A DNA stretch of 64,000 bases. It comes from Akkermansiaceae bacterium (GTDB lineage Bacteria > Verrucomicrobiota > Verrucomicrobiia > Verrucomicrobiales > Akkermansiaceae). Positions 8,242 through 16,514 of the stretch are shown in pieces. Below the pieces are notes generated by a model. It saw nothing but the letters and a program-made list of their open reading frames with translations, was not told where the DNA came from and ran no database searches. Position 1 is the stretch's first letter. Each line of letters starts with the position of its first letter. The DNA lies in contig SUVL01000002.1 of the NCBI GenBank assembly GCA_015062005.1, positions 62,001 through 126,000 of the forward strand. Reading direction: 5' to 3'. Position numbers and translations under genes: made by a program.

Positions 8242-9597
8242 TTATCCCCTGTTCCTCATTTCCTCCGGCAGGGCAGCGATAGCGTACAGGGGGATATCCA
8301 GCAGGGTGTATTGGTGGCCCTGCGGGTCTGTTTTGCCGGGGGATATCTGCACGGAGGAAACGGCATGCCTGCTCATGGAGATGCGGGCGGCCTGAGTAAA
8401 TCGATAACGTTTGCAGAAACTGCGCAGGCTCTTCGCCTGCAGATTCAGCTCCGCTTTCACTTCGATGGGCAGCAGGCGGTAATCCACCTCGACCAGGAAA
8501 TCAACCTCAGCCTGGGCTCGCTCGGCAGACCAGTAGCAGGGGGCTATGCCACTTTCGGCCCGCAGCTGTTGCTGCACGTATTGCTCCGTAAGGGCACCTT
8601 TAAACTGCCCGAAAACGCTATTACCCTCCAGAATGACAGAGGGGGACAGGCGACACTTCGCTGCCAGCAGGCCGACATCCAGAAAAAACAGCTTGAATGC
8701 GCCGTCCGTGTATGCCGACAACGGCATTTCCGGCTTCCGCACGCGCGACACCGTCTGCACCAGCGCAGCGTCTTCCAGCCAGCGGATAGGCCCCCGCAGC
8801 TGCGGGGCTCGCACGTTGCGGCCGACTTCCGCATGCACAAAACGCTTATCCTCCCGCGAGAGCTGTTCGGGGACGGAATCCCATATCTGAGTGATGTAGT
8901 GCGTTTCAGCATCGGTGGCGTGCTTGCTGAAATCATTGCGATAATCCTCCAACAGAGCCGTCTGCACACGGCGCACCGCATGCAGATTGCGGGTTTCCGC
9001 ATAGGTCTGCACTGCTGCAGGCATTCCGCCTACGAAATAGTACTGGCGCAGCAGCTCCACATACTTCTCGTGGAAGGTATCCAGCGTCTGCCAATCGCGC
9101 TTGCGAATAACCTCCACATACGATTCATAGCCCGTGGCATCCAGAAACTCGGTAAAACTCATAGGATACATGTACACCCGGTCTACCTTACCGACCGGGA
9201 ATCCCGTGCCGGTATGCACGGAAAGTCCCAGCAATGAGCCGGCCGCAATGATATGCAGCTCCGGAGCATCCTCACAGAAATATTTCAAAGAGGTCAAGGC
9301 GCTGGGACATTCCTGAATCTCATCCAGGATAATCAGCGTTTTTTCCGGTTCTATCTGGGTTTTGCTCCGCACCTGCAGTGTATCCAGCAGTCGGGGTATG
9401 TCGTAATCCTGCTCGAAGGATTGCCGCACTGCAATATCGCGGTCAAAACGGACATACACGACGTTCTTGTAATGCAGACGGCCGAACTCACGGGCCAGCC
9501 AGGTCTTGCCCACCTGACGAGCCCCGAGCAGCAGCAAAGGCTTGCGCCGTGGGTTATTTTTCCACGAAATCAGCTCCTGAATACACCAGCGTTTCAT
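8242..9597 (-). CDS. AAA+ ATPase with DUF4143 domain
   Basis: A 451-residue protein of the AAA_14/DUF4143 group. The P-loop is LLLLGARQVGKTW at residues 21-33; the Walker B strand is TLIILDEIQECP at about 87-98; sensor 1 is HIIAAGSLLG. The second half carries the DUF4143 region, including a nuclease-like pattern E-x-D-F-L-V-E...LLPIEVKAE (about residues 365-385). These proteins are common, patchily distributed, often near mobile DNA, and have no firm function. The start is supported by a strong GGAGG Shine-Dalgarno 8 nt before the ATG, which is rare in this window and fits recent acquisition. The gene is isolated, bordered by repeats on both sides. Confidence 0.9.
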   Translation of the reverse strand: MKRWCIQELISWKNNPRRKPLLLLGARQVGKTWLAREFGRLHYKNVVYVRFDRDIAVRQSFEQDYDIPRLLDTLQVRSKTQIEPEKTLIILDEIQECPSALTSLKYFCEDAPELHIIAAGSLLGLSVHTGTGFPVGKVDRVYMYPMSFTEFLDATGYESYVEVIRKRDWQTLDTFHEKYVELLRQYYFVGGMPAAVQTYAETRNLHAVRRVQTALLEDYRNDFSKHATDAETHYITQIWDSVPEQLSREDKRFVHAEVGRNVRAPQLRGPIRWLEDAALVQTVSRVRKPEMPLSAYTDGAFKLFFLDVGLLAAKCRLSPSVILEGNSVFGQFKGALTEQYVQQQLRAESGIAPCYWSAERAQAEVDFLVEVDYRLLPIEVKAELNLQAKSLRSFCKRYRFTQAARISMSRHAVSSVQISPGKTDPQGHQYTLLDIPLYAIAALPEEMRNRG

Positions 9598-9733
9598 CTT
9601 TTGCCTCCTTTCCGTTCAGCAATACTGAATATAGCACTACCTTTCCAAAAAGTCAAACCAGAAACGCCTCTTTTTTGAAAAATAGCTTATTTTTACATAA
9701 AATGTTCTATTTACGACTTTTATTTTTTTATTT
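9598..9733. other. AT-rich upstream region of the ATPase gene
   Basis: Strongly T-rich spacer, unlike the GC-rich surroundings. Apart from the Shine-Dalgarno next to the ATPase start I see no confident promoter or other element. Confidence 0.5.
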
Positions 9734-9856
9734 ATGCATTTTTACAAAGGACTTTTTTCCTTCTACATGCATTTTTACAAAGGACTTTCACACTTCTGCA
9801 TGCATTTTTACAAAGGACTTTCACACTTCTGCATGCATTTTTGCAAAGGAGTTTTA
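9734..9856. repeat. 33-bp tandem repeat, 3.7 copies
   Basis: Units start at 9734, 9767, 9800 and 9833, each beginning ATGCATTTTTRCAAAGGA. Units 2 and 3 are identical; unit 1 differs in its last third and unit 4 is truncated. The period is a multiple of three, but no convincing gene is encoded. It lies upstream of the ATPase gene and downstream of a terminator. Confidence 0.9.
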
Positions 9857-9860
9857 CAAG

Positions 9861-9901
9861 AAAAAGGCACGGAAGCGATCTTACAAGAGAGCTTCCGTGC
9901 C
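9861..9901 (-). terminator. Rho-independent terminator of the secreted-protein gene
   Basis: Perfect 11-bp stem (GGCACGGAAGC at 9866-9876 with its complement at 9891-9901), followed on the minus strand by five T residues (9861-9865). It ends transcription from the gene at 9923-10900. Confidence 0.85.
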
Positions 9902-9922
9902 GGGGAGTTCAAGCTTTACCAA

Positions 9923-10900
9923 TCATTTAGCGCCGGCCGGCTTTTTCTTGAGCGGCACAGCATGGAAAGGCTGGGGCGGGGTGCCGGTAAAGCGGGGGTT
10001 CATGGAAGCGATGCTCTCCTTGGAGATTTCGAAGGTGAACTCACCGCCCTTGGCGGTATCGCTGGCATCCAGAATGTGGTCGAACACGCAGACGGGGTGG
10101 TTGCCCGGGGTTTCCGGCATCACAAAAAGTCCGATTGCCATGGCGGGATGGGCCAGCTTCTCATGTGTGGTGATGGTGTAGCTGATGGTGTTCTTACCGC
10201 GTCGAAGGCCGCCGGAGATGACATCCGCCCGGCGTTCGTCCGAAAACGCATGCACGGAAATACCGTTAATCTTCATCTCAATGCTGCGGCCAGGAGCATC
10301 CACAAACACCTTGCCGATAAGCTGGGGACGCCCACAGGCAGCAGGAACAGCAGGAGCCTCCGCATAGGGGTGGAACCCATCCTGCTCCATCAGCACACTG
10401 AGGTCGCCCTTGTGCAGGCGCTCCTTCACCTTGGGCAGGCGCGAGAGGTTGAACATGCGGCTCTGGTCAAACTTCCACTTGCCGTCCTCCAGCACAAAGA
10501 GAAGCACAAAGGCATTCTCGCTGGCCTTGGCATCCCCCAGCTGCACATTGCCCACATAAGTGGCGGCCAGGCTCTGCTTGTTGCCACTGGCTATAGTGCC
10601 GATGTACTGGAACTTCTCCAGGCTGGGCGGCTCCGGCTGGTTGCGGAAGAAATCATGCGGGAATTCGCCCCTCTGGGAGACGATGAGGTTGCGAACCTTC
10701 ATCTGGCGGGATTTGGAGGTAGCACTGCGCCAGGCATTCTCATTCGCTCGCATCATGCCGATGCGCCAGGTGCTGTACACGGTTTCCACAATATCGCGCG
10801 CCACCTTCTGGTCAGGCTTGCTGAAACCGGCCTGAGGAGCTGCGCTCAGGGGCACCAGCGCCGCAAACAGGAGAAAACACATCAGAAAAATCGCTCTCAT
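9923..10900 (-). CDS. Secreted protein of unknown function
   Basis: A 325-residue protein with a clear signal peptide (MRAIFLMCFLLFAALVPLSAA, cleavage near residue 21). The first half looks like an NTF2/DUF-type helical-plus-sheet region with 'FVLEDGKWKFDQSRMFNLSRLP', a pattern often seen in secreted proteins that score a substrate or ligand. The second half is beta-rich. It ends in a Lys/Pro tail. I do not recognise a family. The gene is monocistronic, with its own terminator, and divergent from the alpha/beta hydrolase gene 65 nt away. Confidence 0.75.
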   Translation of the reverse strand: MRAIFLMCFLLFAALVPLSAAPQAGFSKPDQKVARDIVETVYSTWRIGMMRANENAWRSATSKSRQMKVRNLIVSQRGEFPHDFFRNQPEPPSLEKFQYIGTIASGNKQSLAATYVGNVQLGDAKASENAFVLLFVLEDGKWKFDQSRMFNLSRLPKVKERLHKGDLSVLMEQDGFHPYAEAPAVPAACGRPQLIGKVFVDAPGRSIEMKINGISVHAFSDERRADVISGGLRRGKNTISYTITTHEKLAHPAMAIGLFVMPETPGNHPVCVFDHILDASDTAKGGEFTFEISKESIASMNPRFTGTPPQPFHAVPLKKKPAGAK

Positions 10901-10924
10901 AACTGATTAAAACCTACAACAGGC

Positions 10925-10953
10925 TTGCTTTTCTGGCAAGAAAATAGCATACT
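10925..10953 (+). promoter_or_regulatory. Sigma70-type promoter of the alpha/beta hydrolase gene
   Basis: TTGCTT at 10925-10930, 17-nt spacer, CATACT at 10948-10953. The ATG at 10966 is 12 nt further on, so the 5' UTR would be very short. Confidence 0.5.
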
Positions 10954-10965
10954 CAAGGGCGTATT

Positions 10966-11850
10966 ATGACGTCCTTTTCACGCAGCGCCCGCAGCGAAGG
11001 AGAAGCCCGGTACCGCCAGATGCTGGACCAGGCGCCCTCTTTCATCTGGAAGCGCTTTGCCGACGGCGTCTCCCTGCGCATGCGCATGTTTGCCCCCAAG
11101 GGGCACAAAGCGGAGGCTTTTGCGCCGGCCGTCATGTTCTTCTGCGGCGGCATGTGGGCACTGGAATACAGCACAGAGTTTGTCTCCTGGGCCATGCACC
11201 TGGCTCACCGCGGCATCGTGTGTCTGCTGCCGGAGTTCCGCACACACGCCCGGTACGGTGTACGGGCGGACGACATCATCGGCGATGGGCTCGATGCATG
11301 GAAATGGCTGCACCACAACGCCGCCAACCTCGGTATCGACGTGGCCCGCATTACTCTGGCCGGGGCAGATGCCGGCGGGCTCATGGCCCTGAACTGCGCC
11401 ATGCAGCCCATGGTGCATGAGAAGAAGTGGTGGCAGTTCAACAAGGAGGACGTGCTGCCGCTGCAGCCTGCCTGCGTGGCCATCTTCCGCGGAGTGGTGG
11501 ATACCGATGCACCGGAAGCCCGGCAGCTGAATATCCCCGCCGAGGTGCCAAACCCGGACAGTGTGAACCCCTGCGCCCTGCTCCGCCGCAAATTGCCCCC
11601 GCTCTTCTGCGCCCACGGCATGCTGGACCCCCTGCTGGATTTTGAGATGCGGCAGTGGTTCTGCGATGAATGGGAGCGACTGGGCAACACGGTGGAGCTC
11701 ATCCTCTCCCCCACAGCAGATCACACCATTACTCAATTCGACGTAAGCCCCGCCACCTTTGAGCAGCTGCTGCTCGGGTGGGAGGATTTCATGGTACGCG
11801 AAGCAATCTGGCCCGAACCCGAAGTAGAGACCGATGCACTGATGGTCTAG
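10966..11850 (+). CDS. Alpha/beta hydrolase, HSL/Abhydrolase_3-like with Asp at the nucleophile position
   Basis: A 294-residue cytoplasmic-looking protein. The fold signature is that of the hormone-sensitive-lipase group: an oxyanion-type segment FFCGGMW near residue 60, the nucleophile elbow LAGADAGG at 131-138, an acid Asp in HGMLDPLLD near 221, and His253 in TADHTITQF. The normal elbow is G-D-S-A-G-G; here the Ser position is Asp135 (codon GAT). Asp nucleophiles are known in dehalogenases and epoxide hydrolases but not in this group, so the protein may be a different kind of hydrolase or inactive. The stop overlaps the convergent psd stop within a CTAG. Confidence 0.8.
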   Translation: MTSFSRSARSEGEARYRQMLDQAPSFIWKRFADGVSLRMRMFAPKGHKAEAFAPAVMFFCGGMWALEYSTEFVSWAMHLAHRGIVCLLPEFRTHARYGVRADDIIGDGLDAWKWLHHNAANLGIDVARITLAGADAGGLMALNCAMQPMVHEKKWWQFNKEDVLPLQPACVAIFRGVVDTDAPEARQLNIPAEVPNPDSVNPCALLRRKLPPLFCAHGMLDPLLDFEMRQWFCDEWERLGNTVELILSPTADHTITQFDVSPATFEQLLLGWEDFMVREAIWPEPEVETDALMV

Positions 11851-12752
11851 CGCACAATAGTGCCCAGCGTATCCCCCATGCGGGCAAAGGTCTCCACACA
11901 GTTGGCCGTGTTGGCAGCAATATCATCCGCCAGCTTCACGCGGCCCGGTTCAAAGAAGGTCATGACCGTGGAGCCACCGAAACCGAAGTAGCCTTGCTCA
12001 TCACCCCTGGACACCGCCTTGCCAGGCTCATAAGTCTGATAAATGGCACCCACCCCCGTGGCTCCCACAGCCAGGCAGAGCACATCCCCCAGCTCCTCGG
12101 TATGCAGCACGGTAAGCTCGCGTTTATTCGTCCACAACCAGGCCAGATTTCGGCGGAGGCAATACGGCGACACACTGGCCAGCGGGCCGGGAATACGCAC
12201 CGGCGCCTCCGGCACACCGGCTGACGGGAAATGGAAGCGGTGGTAATCCACCGGGCACAGACGAGAGAGCACCACTGTGCCGCGGGCATACTTCTCTGCC
12301 AACTCAGCGCTTCCCAGCAGTGCCGGCAAGTCGAAACGCTGGTTTTTCACAAAGGCTCCGGTCATCTGCGAGGCGTCCTGCCAGCCGCTGTGGCGGCCAT
12401 CTGCCGGGAGGGCCACCTGCCCCTCCGCGCAAAGCGGGCGGACACCGGGAGCTAGTTTACGGTAGAAGAAATCATTGAAACTTGTGTATTGGTCCGCTGG
12501 CCGCTCAAAATCGGCCATGTTGATATCATACTCCTCCACAAAAGCGCGGAGTTTCTCCGGGCTGCCGCTGCTGCGGGTATCGCGCAGCCAGCCCATGATG
12601 CGGGAGAAGAACGCGCGCTTGATGAGCAGGTGCAGGCTCAGCCGCCCCAGCGGTGTGCCATAAACCCAGCGCAAGGCACCCTCGCCCAGCACTTTTTCCT
12701 GCTCCATCTGCCCGGTGTAACGATTGTAGAATGTGATACCCTGTGTCTCCAT
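11847..12752 (-). CDS. psd: Phosphatidylserine decarboxylase
   Basis: A 301-residue pyruvoyl enzyme that makes phosphatidylethanolamine from phosphatidylserine at the membrane. Family features: the N-terminal 'TSFNDFFYRKLAPGVRP' segment, 'PADGRHSG' with the conserved Asp, the 'LCPVDYHRFHFP' block with the catalytic His, and the self-cleavage site G-G-S-T-V near residue 268, where the Ser becomes the pyruvoyl group. I use the ATG at 12752; a TTG 33 nt upstream would add an unlikely MPCFFCYSGRH extension. The promoter with its -10 box 9 nt before this ATG supports the choice. Confidence 0.93.
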   Translation of the reverse strand: METQGITFYNRYTGQMEQEKVLGEGALRWVYGTPLGRLSLHLLIKRAFFSRIMGWLRDTRSSGSPEKLRAFVEEYDINMADFERPADQYTSFNDFFYRKLAPGVRPLCAEGQVALPADGRHSGWQDASQMTGAFVKNQRFDLPALLGSAELAEKYARGTVVLSRLCPVDYHRFHFPSAGVPEAPVRIPGPLASVSPYCLRRNLAWLWTNKRELTVLHTEELGDVLCLAVGATGVGAIYQTYEPGKAVSRGDEQGYFGFGGSTVMTFFEPGRVKLADDIAANTANCVETFARMGDTLGTIVR

Positions 12753-12761
12753 GTGCCGACC

Positions 12762-12790
12762 ACTATAACAAAAAAAACAAGGCAAGGCAA
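12762..12790 (-). promoter_or_regulatory. Sigma70-type promoter of psd, overlapping the ftsZ terminator
   Basis: On the minus strand TTGCCT (12785-12790), 17-nt spacer, TATAGT (12762-12767), then 9 nt to the psd ATG. The -35 and spacer are built from the stem and T-run of the upstream terminator. Confidence 0.6.
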
Positions 12791-12808
12791 GAATCTATTA
12801 TCCTTGCC
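12769..12808 (-). terminator. Rho-independent terminator after ftsZ
   Basis: Stem GGCAAGG (12781-12787) and CCTTGCC (12802-12808), followed on the minus strand by a run of eight T with one G/C break. It separates ftsZ from psd. Confidence 0.75.
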
Positions 12809-12838
12809 CTGCCCACTAAATGGTATGGTGCTGGTTTA

Positions 12839-14527
12839 TCAACCGCCGGGGAAGATATCGCGCATATCGTTATACCCCAGTGAAGAATGGCGGGGAATAG
12901 AGCGAGGAGGCGGCTGAGGTTTGAAAGAATCCTCCTCGTCCTCATCGTCGAACATGCTCATCACCCGGGCGGAGAGGGCCTCCTCGGCCACCGTCTCGCT
13001 GCGTTTCGGGAAAACGTTGATATTGCGCGCCGGGCGGGCATTCGACTGGCTGTGACTAGCCATCATGCGCTCCAGGTCATCATCGTCATCGCCGAAGATA
13101 TCCTGCACGCGGTCGAGCGAATCCGCCGGACTCACATCCGCGGCGCTGCCGAAACTCATATCCAGGTTGAACTCGCTCTGGCGGGCAGCGCGGGGCTCCG
13201 TTGCCGGAACCGCGGGGATTGGAGCAGGAAGCGGCTCCCATGAAGGCAGAGGTTCCGGCTCAGGTGCAGGAGCGGGTGCAGGCTTCGGGGCCGGAGTGGG
13301 TGCCGGAATAGGGAAGTCCTCTTCCTCATCATCCTCCAGCAGGGGTTCCCCGCTCCCGTCTTCCGGCTCTTCCTCGTCTTCTCCGGCGTAGATGCCTTCG
13401 TCCTCTTCAGAAGCCTCTTCTTCCGCCAACTCTTCCTCCCACTCCTCCTCTGCAGGCTCTGACTCTACTTCGGCAGGAGCCTCCTGCGCAGCGGGCGCCA
13501 GCACCGCGGCCTCAGCTGCGGCTCTCTCTGCTTCGGCCTCTGCCTGCACAGCAGCCTGCATTTCCTTATAATCAACCGAGGCAATAAGGCTCACGCGCAT
13601 CTCTTCGCCCAGGTGAGGCTTGACCGCAGCACCGAAGAAGATGTTCACCTCTTCCCCGGCCAGGCCTTCGCGCACCGTTTCCATGGCCACGCGCAACTCA
13701 GCAAGCGACATGTTGCTCCCCCCGGCAAGGTGAACAATGACGGTGCGGGCGTGCCTGAGGGCGCTGTGATAAGCCACCAGAGGAGATTCAAGAGCTGCAC
13801 GAGCGGCTTCTTCCGCACGATTGGGGCCGTATCCCTTACCGGAGCCGTAGATGCAGCGTGAATCATTGTTATCCAGAGCCGTTACCAGCTCATCAAGCCC
13901 AATGTTGATGATTCCAGGAGAATTTGCCAGCAGCGGCACCGAAGCCGTGGCCTGGGAGAGCAGCGCGTTCGCCTCCTCAAATACAGCCTGGGCCCCCGTG
14001 CGGCTGCGGAAAAGCTCCTCCATGTAATCATTCTCAAAACAGAAGACAATATCGGAAATGGTCGCAATTTCCTCCAAGGCTGCATCTGCCTGCCTCCGGC
14101 GGCGGGCTCCCTCGAAGCTGAAGGGCATCACCACCACGGAAACCAGGAAGATTCCGGCGTCCTTGGCCTTGCGGGCCAGCACCGGCGCCACGCCTGACCC
14201 CGTGCCGCCACCAAGCCCTACCACCATAACCAGCAGGCGGGAATCTTTCAGCAGACCATCTACCTGGGTGCCGCTCTCCTCAATGGCCATGCGGGCTACC
14301 TCAGGATCGCCGCCGGAACCCAGGCCGTGATTCAGGCCGGCTCCCAGCTGCACAAACTCGACATTACCGCATTCGCGGCCCAGGCGTTCATCCAGCGACA
14401 TGATGCACAAGCGCACATTCTCTGCGCTGGAGCCGCTGAAACGCTGCAATATACTGGCACCGGCACCGCCGAGACCGACGATGACGATACCATCTTCTTT
14501 CCGTGAAGTGGTCTGGTAGGGAAGCAT
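12839..14527 (-). CDS. ftsZ: Cell division protein FtsZ (divergent)
   Basis: A 562-residue tubulin-like GTPase that forms the division ring. The tubulin signature GGGTGSG is at residues 106-112, and the F-S-F-E-G-x-R segment near 137-142 is present. The nucleotide loop G-G-A-G-A-S and the T7 synergy loop are divergent: the loop reads N-I-G-L-D-E-L (208-214) where the canonical form is N-x-D-F-x-D. After the globular part (about residue 315) comes a long linker, first Glu/Asp-rich, then Pro/Ala-rich, and a C-terminal tail that does not resemble the usual FtsA/ZipA-binding peptide. It follows ftsA by 27 nt. Identity is secure; GTPase details may differ. Confidence 0.95.
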   Translation of the reverse strand: MLPYQTTSRKEDGIVIVGLGGAGASILQRFSGSSAENVRLCIMSLDERLGRECGNVEFVQLGAGLNHGLGSGGDPEVARMAIEESGTQVDGLLKDSRLLVMVVGLGGGTGSGVAPVLARKAKDAGIFLVSVVVMPFSFEGARRRRQADAALEEIATISDIVFCFENDYMEELFRSRTGAQAVFEEANALLSQATASVPLLANSPGIINIGLDELVTALDNNDSRCIYGSGKGYGPNRAEEAARAALESPLVAYHSALRHARTVIVHLAGGSNMSLAELRVAMETVREGLAGEEVNIFFGAAVKPHLGEEMRVSLIASVDYKEMQAAVQAEAEAERAAAEAAVLAPAAQEAPAEVESEPAEEEWEEELAEEEASEEDEGIYAGEDEEEPEDGSGEPLLEDDEEEDFPIPAPTPAPKPAPAPAPEPEPLPSWEPLPAPIPAVPATEPRAARQSEFNLDMSFGSAADVSPADSLDRVQDIFGDDDDDLERMMASHSQSNARPARNINVFPKRSETVAEEALSARVMSMFDDEDEEDSFKPQPPPRSIPRHSSLGYNDMRDIFPGG

Positions 14528-14554
14528 GGTGGCTATTTGCTATGAAAAGTGAAA

Positions 14555-15772
14555 TCAACGCCCGAAGCCCAGCAGGCGCATGAGATAGGGCAGCAGCCCT
14601 TTGCGGCGCGGGTTGATGGCATCATCATCATACCGCTGGGCGAAGCGGATGAGGCCGATGGCGGTGCAGTATCGCGGATCCGCCAGGTAGGAATGGTTAT
14701 GCCCCGGGGGCAGTGGCGCCGGCTGGTGCACCGGCATGCCGCCGAAAATGTACTTGCAGAGGCCATCCAGCCCGCGCATGAAGCTGGTACCGCCACTCAG
14801 GTAAATCCCCATACCGGAATTGAGCATCTCCGGGGGAATGCGGTCACGCACCTGCAGCAGCATGGCCGCCAGACTGTTGCGGATAATGCGGTTAAGCTGG
14901 CCGCGTTCTATGGTCACATCGTGCATACCCAGCTCACTCTTGTACTGGGCAAGCGAGTGGTCCTTGATATCGCCATAGGCATTGCCCTCCGTGCGCTTAA
15001 GCACTTCGGCCGCCGTAAAGCTGACGCGCTGCTCCGTCTGTCGCACAATTTCCTGGTTCACATTGTTACCACCCATGGGAATGCAGCCGGAGGCCACCAC
15101 ATCACCCCCCTTGTAGCAGATGAAGTCCGTGGTACCACCGCCAATATCAATAAGCAGGGCACCGCTGTCCTTCTGCTGGCGGGTCAACACCATCTGCGCT
15201 GTGGCCAGCGGGGCAAACACCAGGTCTTCCACCTCCAGCGGCACCTGGCGCACGCAAAGCAGCGAATTCTGCAGGCGGGTGCGGATGCCGTGCATGATAT
15301 GGCAGTTCACATCCAGGGTTCGGCCAGTAAGCCCGGCGGGATGGCGGGTCGGCTCCCCACCATCGATAGAGAAGCCGCCCAGCTCCCGGTTCACGCAGAA
15401 ACGGTCGGTAGAGAGTTCCAGCTTCTCAGCCTTTTCCTTTGCCACATCCGCATGCTCGTCCTCAATGATATCCTCGTTGTCCGGCAGGCGGAAAGACCCC
15501 ACGTTGTTCTGCCCCACGATATGCTCCCCGGTAACGGAAAGGAACACATTGAGAATATCCACATCGGCGTGGTCCTGCGCCAGCTGCCAGGCATCGCACA
15601 CGCACTGGCGAGCCATGGAAGGTTCCACAATTTCACCTTTGCGCACACCGGCGCTCTTCGCCTCACCAATGCCGATGATGGTAGCGGTGGCATCCGGGCG
15701 GATTTCGCCCACCACCATACAGGTCTTCGTGGTGCCGATTTCCAGGCCTACGAGAATTTTGGATTGAGCCAT
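14555..15772 (-). CDS. ftsA: Cell division protein FtsA
   Basis: A 405-residue actin-like protein that tethers FtsZ to the membrane. It opens with GLEIGTTKTCMVVGEI (phosphate-1 loop) and has the SHS2/1C domain insert after about residue 85, the phosphate-2 segment IDIGGGTTDF at about 213-222, and the adenosine motif LSGGTSFMRG near 340. The C-terminus ends in a basic, partly hydrophobic helix (KGLLPYLMRLLGFGR), the expected membrane-targeting amphipathic helix. It lies directly upstream of ftsZ, the classic dcw-cluster order; ftsQ is not adjacent. A probable -10 (TATACT) lies about 50 nt upstream. Confidence 0.95.
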   Translation of the reverse strand: MAQSKILVGLEIGTTKTCMVVGEIRPDATATIIGIGEAKSAGVRKGEIVEPSMARQCVCDAWQLAQDHADVDILNVFLSVTGEHIVGQNNVGSFRLPDNEDIIEDEHADVAKEKAEKLELSTDRFCVNRELGGFSIDGGEPTRHPAGLTGRTLDVNCHIMHGIRTRLQNSLLCVRQVPLEVEDLVFAPLATAQMVLTRQQKDSGALLIDIGGGTTDFICYKGGDVVASGCIPMGGNNVNQEIVRQTEQRVSFTAAEVLKRTEGNAYGDIKDHSLAQYKSELGMHDVTIERGQLNRIIRNSLAAMLLQVRDRIPPEMLNSGMGIYLSGGTSFMRGLDGLCKYIFGGMPVHQPAPLPPGHNHSYLADPRYCTAIGLIRFAQRYDDDAINPRRKGLLPYLMRLLGFGR

Positions 15773-15868
15773 AACAGTTTGGGAAAATTTACAGAATGAC
15801 GGAAGATGATTCTTCAGCAGGAGTATAGCACAACGCCCCCGCGCTTGCGCGGGAAATACGCGTCATAT

Positions 15869-16393
15869 TCAACGCTGGCGCAAAACCTGCTCACACACCT
15901 CCGGTTTAGGCATAATCACCGGACGCAGACTCACATACTGCTCTGAATACTCTTCCGATGGCACAAAGAGGAAACCGGGCTTCCGGTTGCGCACCTCGTA
16001 CGACGTTGCACGAAAAAGCGGCAACACCTGATCCGTACTCGGGTCATATGCATTCTCCCCGGTGTACTTCCCCTTCACAATGTACTCGATATTCTGGTCT
16101 GTGCCGAATGTTGCATTGGGAAGCGGCTCCTCCGGCCCGCGGTCGGGAGTGTGTATGGCAGATTCATCCATCATCACCAGTTTTGCCGTCCGCCAGCTCT
16201 GCCCCGGCTCACGCAGATACCCCCAGAACCGGCACAAGGGCACATAATACCGCCGCCCCACAAAATATTCGCCCTTCTCTTCTGTTGCAATTACCGCTTC
16301 GCGCTCCTTCAGCGCTTCGCAGTCCGAACGCAGCGAATGACACTGAGTCAACGCCATACAGGCCACCAGGGCTATGATAATCTTCTTGTCCAT
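15869..16393 (-). CDS. Lipoprotein of unknown function
   Basis: A 174-residue protein beginning MDKKIIIALVACMALTQC, a signal peptide with a lipobox Cys at residue 18. The mature part is soluble, with many aromatic and charged residues (VGRRYYVPLCRFWGYLREPGQSW) and no family I recognise. I use the ATG at 16393 rather than one 39 nt upstream, because the signal starts there and a promoter lies 10 nt before it. A 16-bp GC palindrome (CCCGCGC/GCGCGGG, about 15835-15853) follows the gene. Confidence 0.7.
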   Translation of the reverse strand: MDKKIIIALVACMALTQCHSLRSDCEALKEREAVIATEEKGEYFVGRRYYVPLCRFWGYLREPGQSWRTAKLVMMDESAIHTPDRGPEEPLPNATFGTDQNIEYIVKGKYTGENAYDPSTDQVLPLFRATSYEVRNRKPGFLFVPSEEYSEQYVSLRPVIMPKPEVCEQVLRQR

Positions 16394-16403
16394 GAACACT
16401 CTT

Positions 16404-16432
16404 GTTCTACCCCATAGAGCCCACTGGGTCAA
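16404..16432 (-). promoter_or_regulatory. Sigma70-type promoter of the 16393 lipoprotein gene
   Basis: Minus strand TTGACC (16427-16432), 17-nt spacer, TAGAAC (16404-16409), 10 nt to the ATG. Confidence 0.55.
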
Positions 16433-16479
16433 GCCTAATCTTCGGCTGCCGAAATCCCCGTCAGTCTGCTATTATTTCC

Positions 16480-16508
16480 TTGACACCCACCTCATGCGCG
16501 CCTATACT
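16480..16508 (+). promoter_or_regulatory. Strong sigma70-type promoter upstream of mreB
   Basis: Consensus TTGACA (16480-16485), 17-nt spacer, TATACT (16503-16508). The predicted start is about 16515, far (about 140 nt) upstream of the mreB ATG. Confidence 0.75.
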
Positions 16509-16514
16509 CCGCGT

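Noticed and set aside
9734..9856. CRISPR-like array
   Set aside because: Units are contiguous with no variable spacers. No cas gene exists in the window.
9734..10906. Plus-strand open frame starting with repeated MHFYKG units
   Set aside because: The start comes from the 33-bp tandem repeat and most of the rest is antisense to the secreted-protein gene; no ribosome site or family match.
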